Positions 20,055 to 26,324 of a DNA stretch of 26,324 nucleotides are shown here, one piece after another. Origin of the DNA: Priapulus caudatus (Eukaryota > Priapulida > Priapulimorpha > Priapulimorphida > Priapulidae). The notes under the pieces were generated by a model. The model searched no databases, was not told the origin of the DNA, and worked only from the letters and a program-made list of their open reading frames with translations. Numbering within the stretch: position 1 is the stretch's first letter; every line of letters begins with the position of its first letter. Both the position numbers and the translations under genes were made by a program. The DNA is taken from the NCBI RefSeq assembly GCF_000485595.1, contig NW_014577686.1:86887-113210 (forward strand). Reading direction: 5' to 3'.

Positions 20055-20294
20055 GTCCTACGTGGAGTACATGACGTGCGTTGGTAGTTAGCATTCCAAA
20101 ACAACTTCAATAGCAGCTTCAAATAGGGTTATTTAACTTGAAGGACGGTGAGGAAACGTGGGAAATGAGAACGTGTCTCCTTCATTACTTCAAATAATAT
20201 TACGAATATTAAGAAAAATAACCCTATTTGACGCTGCTATTGAAGTTGTTTTAGAATACTAACTACCAACGTACGTCATCCACCCCACGAAGAC
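20055..20294. mobile_element. 240-bp foldback MITE with TA target duplications
   Basis: Bases 20071-20134 and the reverse complement of 20216-20279 match at 60 of 64 positions by my count. Similarity continues more weakly to the ends (GTCCTACGTGG and GTCTTCGTGG). A TA dinucleotide borders each end (20053-20054 and 20295-20296), as expected for Tc1/mariner-type insertion. The 81-nt loop (20135-20215) has no ORF. Within the repeat both arms carry AACTTCAATAGCAGC. Family identity is inferred from the TA flank only, and a 2-bp flank can occur by chance. Confidence 0.85.
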
Positions 20295-20397
20295 TATTTA
20301 CTATTTGGTTTTCCAACGTCGCATGAATAGTTTTTTAACACAACTCTACGGCGGCCAATCAACTACATCCACTAAACGCAAAACACATATATACCAT

Positions 20398-20442
20398 CAA
20401 GAGAGATAATCTATTAGAGAGAATCTCTATTATCTACTCTTG
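20398..20442. mobile_element. 45-bp palindromic mini-element with 7-bp target duplication
   Basis: It begins CAAGAGAGATAAT and ends ATTATCTACTCTTG, complementary except for one missing base. The 7-bp direct repeat ATACCAT flanks it exactly (20391-20397 and 20443-20449). The ends match those of the element at 14388-14449, but length, interior and flank differ, so the two look like separate insertions of one family. Confidence 0.7.
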
Positions 20443-20638
20443 ATACCATTAAGGCATAAAAAAGACGTTTGTTTAAGCTAACCCGACCGAGTCCATTTTA
20501 AACCGCCGTGTCGAAACCTTTTATTGTGATCGGCAAAAAAATAACCTGTTTTTAATTAAAAAAATATTTTGTTTAATAAAAAAAATCCCAACTTGATATC
20601 GATCGGTGAATGCATTGATTTGACTTTGAAGTCATTAT

Positions 20639-20932
20639 ATGGGCTGTTATAAGTATAAAACAAGTATTGTTAGAATACACATAAAAATTGATAAAAAAAA
20701 GTTTTGCCTGCCTACGGTGTCAAATTTTTTTCAGCTCGTTAGCGGAAACAAACGTCTTGTTTTAGGCCTAAAGTTGCTCGCAGCTCAATGCATAAATAGA
20801 CCTACTGTGAGCTCGTCTATGTTGCAAAAATTCACTAGAACTCATTTGTATCGCTACTTTCATAACATATCTTCTCAAAATCTAAACGAAATTAGGCCCC
20901 CTACTTCTCTTACGAAAGTAGCACCACAGTGA
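20639..20932 (+). CDS. Hypothetical 97-codon ORF, weak
   Basis: An open frame with a mixed Lys/Leu/Ser-rich composition that is not simple-sequence derived (starts MGCYKYKTSIVRIHIKID). There is no recognisable domain, the start context is weak, and no splice signals frame it. In AT-rich sequence an ORF this long is only mildly unexpected. Listed because it is the most protein-like uninterrupted frame right of the inverted repeat. Confidence 0.15.
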   Translation: MGCYKYKTSIVRIHIKIDKKKFCLPTVSNFFQLVSGNKRLVLGLKLLAAQCINRPTVSSSMLQKFTRTHLYRYFHNISSQNLNEIRPPTSLTKVAPQ

Positions 20933-20944
20933 TGTTTACACATC

Positions 20945-21985
20945 CGGGACACAGCGGAGCGATCGTTAACAGTTCTTTTCTATGATAAAACAAGTTATAA
21001 TTCATTATTATATGTTTATTCAGTACAAAATTGTGAAATTTGTTTAAATCATATCGTAAATTCAATCAGGAAACAAATATAGTGTTTTCGTTCCAGGAAC
21101 ACCGACGTACGCCGAAGCGTCTCATCCGCGCGCAGCGCTCACGATCAACAGCAACGCTGTTCCATCTTGTATCATGTCTCTCTGGATACCATACATTTGC
21201 TCATATATGCAGATGCTGGGGCGCATAATAGGCAGAACATTGCGGTGGTAACTCGCAGCGTTAAACTATCTGACACATCCCCCGGGGTACCCCAAGGCAC
21301 AATCTAACAGGGGGATAGCTAGCTAGTAGCAGAAGCCATGTGCCTGTATAGTGCCGTCTGCCGTTGGGAGACGATGATAACGTAGTTTAGTTTGCAGCCG
21401 CGTGCTTCATCGCCGGAGAAAGGTTATGGCGGCTAATCTCTGTCCACACAGGCAGTGAGCATTTACTCAGCTCAGGGTCTTTCACGGGTTTCTCTGCTGC
21501 GCGACTAATAAGTGAAACCCGCCACGTCCGCTTGCGGGTTGACGAACAGCAAATAACACGCGCGCTTATTGCTTTGCAATCAATGGGCGGGTTTTTTCTC
21601 TCGTGATGTGCCGAGTAGGCAACATCCGCACACTTGAAATTGAACAAGAATTTGAAAGCGGAGATGTCCAGGGCGCACGCGAGTGTATAAGTGTTTTGCC
21701 GTCATGCCATATCGGTCTGTAACCTTGTCGTAGAGTAAAGCCATCTTTCTATGGCGATACTCTGGTTCTGTTCACCTGCAGACTAACTTGCACACAGTGA
21801 CACTGTAACATCGCACATCACAAATATGTATGATATCTACTCACCACGAATCTATAATAAGGTGCACTATTTTTTCAATCACGAAATGTTTTCAATGAAC
21901 TAGAAAAGTGCAACAAATGCGCATGCGCTCTGACGCGCCTTCAACAGCTCGCCACTGCACGGAGTGACGACAGGCTGTACGCAGC
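20945..21985. other. Mixed sequence, no supported gene
   Basis: I see only short ORFs (21040-21228 plus and 21387-21647 minus), without motifs. A perfect 7-bp stem AACCCGC/GCGGGTT with an 11-nt loop lies at 21516-21540. No repeats or RNA genes are recognisable. Confidence 0.45.
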
Positions 21986-21989
21986 AATC

Positions 21990-22165
21990 TTGTGCGTGCG
22001 TGTGTGTGCGTGCGTGCGTGCGTGTGCGTGCGTGCGTGCGTGTGCGTGTGTGCGCGCGCATGTGCGTGCGTGTCCGTGCATATCTGTGTGCGTGCGTGCG
22101 TGTGTATGTGTGCGTTTGTCTATGTGCGTTTGCCTATGTGCATGCGTATCGGTGTGTGTACATAA
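21990..22165 (+). repeat. TG/TGCG microsatellite
   Basis: Alternating TGTGCG and TGCG units, with late interruptions (TTTGTCTATG). Alternating purine-pyrimidine sequence of this type can adopt Z-DNA. Cys-Val-Arg frames are artefacts of the repeat. Confidence 0.92.
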
Positions 22166-22199
22166 CCTCTGTCTGAGTCGTCGCCCGTGGATTTACGTG

Positions 22200-23060
22200 T
22201 AACAAAGAGAGACTGCATATTCGTCAGTCCACCCCCGGTACCATCCATCACGGGCTCTAACTTGATCTTAAACGACAGCTTTTGTCAGCTATAACCGGGC
22301 GAACAAGCAATCACGCGGATACCAGAATACTGGCAACACGTTACCACCAGCAGATACCGAGAACACAGCACGCGCGAAAAAGAAAATTGCCAACTGAGAT
22401 GCACGGCTATATTTAAACCTTCCTCGGATTAGAACATTGCTGACCACATGTCCACTGGTCGGTGATCCACAGCTGGATTCCACCGTGTGTTCCAGGTGTG
22501 TGTCCCCGCTGCGGAGAATGGCCCCGTCACGCTAGGCCGCTCTGACCCGCATCAGTGAAAGGGTTGAGGGTTGGGGAATGACACACGGGCGGCGACGGTG
22601 TGTAAGAAGCATCCCCAGCATCGCCTGTGTTTATACCAGCAGGAGACCAGCACTCTCTCGCGCACAGCACGCGTTATTGTTGCAGTTCTTGCAATCAAGC
22701 GCGTGCTACCAGATACATGAATGGCGTAATGATTACCTGTCTATAGTCCACTACTATTCACACGTAGTTGATAATTTAGCGTTCTTAGACATTGTACTGT
22801 CGACGACATCCGGGATATTACTACAGAGATTTAGCTGCAGTTATCACGTAAGCGCGAGGTGAGTGGTGAAACTATTCACTAAGGAAATATGGCCCAGTGC
22901 AGGAAATTATGCTACTCCGCGGCAGACATGCTTATTACACCATTGCACCTGCTGTAGCAAAAGGGTATTGAATTTTGTGTAATAAATACAGTTTCTAAGC
23001 AGTTAGATTGACTTTTACGTGGACGCATGCGCGAACACGCGTATACTCGCATGCAATGGT
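22200..23060. other. Mixed sequence with one weak exon-like frame, no supported gene
   Basis: The ORF at 22578-22862 (94 codons) ends next to donor-like GAG|GTGAGT (22857-22863 area) and reads moderately protein-like over its second half. There is no acceptor, motif or family match that I can see, so I do not call it. Confidence 0.35.
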
Positions 23061-23067
23061 AGTAAAC

Positions 23068-23112
23068 AGGTAGGTAGTAGTAGATAGTAGGTAGATAGTA
23101 GGTAGATAGTAG
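23068..23112 (+). repeat. TAGG/TAGA tetranucleotide microsatellite
   Basis: GTAGGTAGTAGTAGATAGTA followed by tandem GGTAGATAGTA units (10-11 bp), about 45 bp in all. Confidence 0.8.
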
Positions 23113-23476
23113 AAATGCTGTTCAATGCTCAAGGGCACCACGCTAAGAACCATTTCAATGTAGCGGACTCAGCATCGTCGAGTAACAACTGCAGTGCCCG
23201 CGCGTGGGAGGTTTTATGTCAGGCTGACAATGACGGTCTTTGTGCTAGAGCTGGCCCACCACAACCCAGATGACATACGCTCACCGACACACGTAACAAG
23301 GCACGGATATCGCTGATGTCCGAACAGATTACTGTCGCTTTCTTCACGCTCGCGCTTACGTATCACTTGGATGCTGGACTTTGGCCTTTATAACTGGACC
23401 GCGCTGGCAGCGCCCTCCCGCTCGCGACAACAGCTGGCTATGTACGGACGTGGGAAATGGCGAATAAAGCCGAGAG

Positions 23477-23479
<3 letters not shown>

Positions 23480-23522
<43 letters not shown>

Positions 23523-23582
23523 TGTGGTGTGTGTCTGTGGTGTGTGTGTGGTGTGTCTGCTGTGTGTGTGGTTCAGTGTGGT

Positions 23583-23619
<37 letters not shown>

Positions 23620-23862
23620 CATGGTGCGCGTGTGTGTGTGTGTGTGTGTGTGCGTGTGTTGAGAGAGAGAGAGCAGAGAGAGAGAGAGAGTGTGTGTGTG
23701 TGTGTGTGTGTGTGCGTGCGTGTGTGTGGCTAGCTGCGTGCGCAGTGAGTGTGTGTGTTGTGTGTAGTGTTGTTGTTGTGTGTGTGATGTGTGTGGTGTG
23801 TGTGTGTGTGTGTGTGTGCGTGTAGTAGGTGTGTGTGTGCGTGCGCGTGTGTGTGTGTGACC
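23480..23862 (+). repeat. TG microsatellite complex with GA island
   Basis: About 380 bp of TGTGTG with GGTG and TGCG interruptions, containing a GAGAGA island at 23660-23690. All large ORFs across it (Cys-Val on the plus strand, Thr-His on the minus strand) come from the dinucleotide repeat. Confidence 0.95.
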
Positions 23863-23869
23863 TTGCAGC

Positions 23870-25655
23870 CATAATTAGTGACGTTAAAATGTGTGGTTAA
23901 CTGCCGCCGAAGCGCGCATCTGTCGCATCGGCCCTCCTACAGTGACTCTTACAGTGACGAGTAACATGAGCTCGGCGCACACAGGAACAATCCTCATTAG
24001 AACAGTGTCTCTCTCTCTCTCTCCTCACACAAAGGCAGTACAGGCAGTCATACGTCACTCGTTTAAGAGTCGGAGCTCAATGGCGTGGCAGAAGGTGACA
24101 TAGAAACACGAGAAAAGGATAGTATAGGATGATGACTGTTTGATAGAAACATGAGGAAAGGAGAGTATATATATGATGATGCCCGTTCGATATAAATACA
24201 GGCGGAAGGAACGGATACGATGATGACTATTTGCGTCGTATGTATTGAGGGAGGATTTATGTAATAGTCTACTGATGAAGCGACAATGGTAGCCGAAAAA
24301 GCAATTATTTTTAAACGCAATTAAAATGATTAAATATTTATTCTTTATGGGGAACAGACAAAAACTGGGAAAGCAAGCAAGCTGACCGCGTGTCACGCGA
24401 ATCAGCATAGAACGTATGTGAGCGGGTCATTTAACAAACAAACATGACAGGTGAGAGGCAGGTGGGACCAGTCCTAGCAACTGTCCTCTATATGCTCTTC
24501 TTGACAGACAGTGCTGAGAACGTTGGAAACCTTTGTACTCGCTGGCCCCGGAGCTTTTAACAAGAAGCAGCTTGTCATTGCTTTTCAAACGGGGGCCTAG
24601 CCGCTTGAGACGGCTCAGCGTATCCGTCAATATTTACAAATCCAGCGCACGCATGCGCACTCGCCGCGCGTGAATCTACATGTGGGTTTTCGTAGACGAG
24701 GAAGTATACTTGGCGGCATCTGCCTACCGTCCGTCTCCACCACACCTATCCGGCTGCTAATGGGCTGCCCCTCCCCTTTCCCCTCCCTCCACTGCCGCGC
24801 CGACTACTACATGCATACACCCCCGCGAAGCCTCTCTCAAGATAGCGCATCAACTTCGATCAGCACTTATCACGTGAAATATACGCGCTGCGTCCCGAAA
24901 TATCGCCGCTGTATGACCCCGCGGTGATCACGGGCAGCAGATGACCGCTGCACGGGGTATTCAACACAGACTCTTCAGCTTCACGGTGGCCTGCAGGTGG
25001 ATCACTAGCGGGTTCACGAGGGGCAGCAACACGGTGGTCACGCGCCCTGCCCACGTCTAAGTCCAGCAATACCAGAAAACGAGTGAAAAACGGAAAGCCG
25101 TCGTTGATGCGCATTTCAACCGTTCATTTTTGAATACTGAGTTTTTCCCCAAAATTTAGTGCTCAATAAGAGGCAAGAAATTATCGTACGAAGAACTAAG
25201 AATAAAGCGCGGTTGGACCCCACTGGTGGGGAGGGGGAGCTTACAACAGTCCACCTATACACCCCTTCCCCGCAATAGTGGTTGTTGCGCCCCCATGCCG
25301 CGCCGTTAACACATCCCCGCATCCAGCAATGCGGCTGATGAAGCCCACGTTGTCAGGGGCGCTGGTAAGTAGGAGATAAGATTAATGCTCCAGCGGCCGC
25401 ACACATTTCTTAATAATCACCGAACGCCGCTAGGGTGCGCTGCTAGCGACTACGAGTACTCACTACACTGCTACAACTGCTGTCTGTATGCTGCAGCGCT
25501 GTCACCACTGCCTCCACTATTATATAGTTGGTTTCATGTTATAAGATTCACGGTGATTTCAGCACGAACAAACTGTATGAGGACGTGCGGCACGTATCGG
25601 GAAAACATCTTCAAAGCGGGGACAATAAATACACCTGTCATAAAGGTTTAATGCC
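23870..25655. other. Mixed sequence, no supported gene
   Basis: A short CT run occurs at 24008-24023. Several ORFs of 65-117 codons occur on both strands, but they overlap each other, have no recognisable motifs and lack a coherent exon structure. I see no RNA gene or long repeat. Confidence 0.45.
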
Positions 25656-25664
25656 TTATATATA

Positions 25665-25800
25665 CGGCAATTATCTGTCTAAAATCTCCCTAACAAATTA
25701 TTTAATGCGGCGCGATTATTTGTCCAATTTCTCCCTGACAAATTTATTATGTAATACGGCACGATTATCTGACTATTTTCTTCCTTACAACCCATTTTTA
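25665..25800 (+). repeat. Degenerate 43-49-bp tandem repeat, three units
   Basis: Units start with CGGC at 25665, 25708 and 25757 and share the order CGGC..ATTATCTG, then TCTCCCTAACAAAT, then an AT-rich end with TAAT. Unit lengths are 43, 49 and about 45 bp. An inverted copy of the head, TCAGATAATTGTCCGG, lies at 25898-25913. An ORF passing through (25528-25905) is incidental. Confidence 0.75.
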
Positions 25801-25978
25801 ATACATGTACACTTACTGTATTGTAATAGAATGTCCATCGAACGTGGGGGAGGTAATTGTCCCCTCTTCAGAAGCTCAGCTTCCTTGAGCTTCACTGTCA
25901 GATAATTGTCCGGCGACGTGAGATATGGGAAGGCAGCCGTGTTGGGATGACGAACCTTGGGAAGACCTACGACCCTTC

Positions 25979-26324
25979 CCCTCTATCTCTCTCTCTCTAT
26001 TCATCTCTCCTCAAGTCCAAGCTCTCGGGTGTCGTCTTCTCTCCTCTCTCGTCGACCGCTATTCTCCTCCTCATTTCTTTTCGGCTTGTTTTCCCCTTCC
26101 TTTCTACTCATCGCTCCTTTACCGGCCTTCCTTTTTCGTCTCTCTCTCTCCTCTCTCTCTTCTCTCTGTCTTCTCTCTCGTCTCTCTCTCTCTCTCATCC
26201 TCTCTCTCTCTCCTCTCGATCTCTCTCTCTCCTCTCTCCATCGTCTCTCTCTCGTCTCTCTCTCCTCTCTCTCTCTCTCGTCTGCTCTCTTCTCACTTCT
26301 CTCTCTCTTCTTCGTCTCTCTCTC
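25979..26324 (+). repeat. CT-rich tract at window end
   Basis: TCTCTC-rich sequence with CGTCTCTC, CCTCTC and TTCTCTC variants, less regular between 26020 and 26135 and dense to the end. It continues past the window. The Arg-Glu ORF on the minus strand is an artefact. Confidence 0.93.

Noticed and set aside
23371-23872. Cys-Val-rich and Thr-His-rich ORFs
   Set aside because: Both are readings of a TG/CA dinucleotide tract.

Overview
This window looks like non-genic nuclear DNA from an animal, most likely an invertebrate. CpG dinucleotides are common throughout, so there is no vertebrate-like CpG depletion. Simple-sequence tracts of every class are abundant (GA/CT, TG/CA, heptamers, CTG/CTA trinucleotides, AT-rich stretches), small DNA-transposon derivatives are recognisable, and there is no operon-like gene packing. 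I cannot name the species. I recognise no complete gene, no tRNA or rRNA, no CRISPR array and no transposase or reverse-transcriptase domain. The long open frames over GA/CT and TG/CA tracts encode only Arg-Glu, Ser-Leu, Cys-Val or Thr-His repeats and are not genes.

The dominant structure is a large inverted repeat. Bases 1-6626 are, in reverse complement, the same composite sequence as about 14312-18812, with a 7.7-kb unique spacer (6627-14311). The left arm runs off the window edge. In mirror order the two arms share a GA/CT tract, a CCAACAT/ATGTTGG heptamer minisatellite, CTG/CTA trinucleotide tracts, nested hAT-like non-autonomous elements, a second GA/CT tract and a tiny palindromic element next to an AT dinucleotide run. 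The arms differ in three large ways: a 953-bp insertion flanked by ACAAT only in the left arm, a 10-N assembly gap in the right arm opposite about 0.5 kb of left-arm sequence, and different minisatellite lengths. Elsewhere most differences are single extra bases in the left arm, and its simple repeats are ragged where the right arm's are regular. That pattern suggests uncorrected long-read sequence in the left arm.

The spacer holds purine-rich sequence, a 24-bp tandem repeat with internal hairpins, AT-rich stretches, a GATATA tract, weak candidate coding segments near 8.8-9.0, 10.5 and 11.4-11.6 kb, and about 1.05 kb of almost pure purine (12941-13994).

From 18.8 kb to the end lie a CT tract, a 240-bp foldback MITE with TA target duplications (20055-20294), another copy of the tiny palindromic element with a 7-bp target duplication (20398-20442), two TG-rich tracts, a TAGG/TAGA tract, a degenerate 43-49-bp tandem repeat with an inverted copy nearby, and a terminal CT tract. 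The window is best read as a repeat-rich intergenic or intronic region. Its interest is in nested mobile elements and in what the arm asymmetry says about the assembly.
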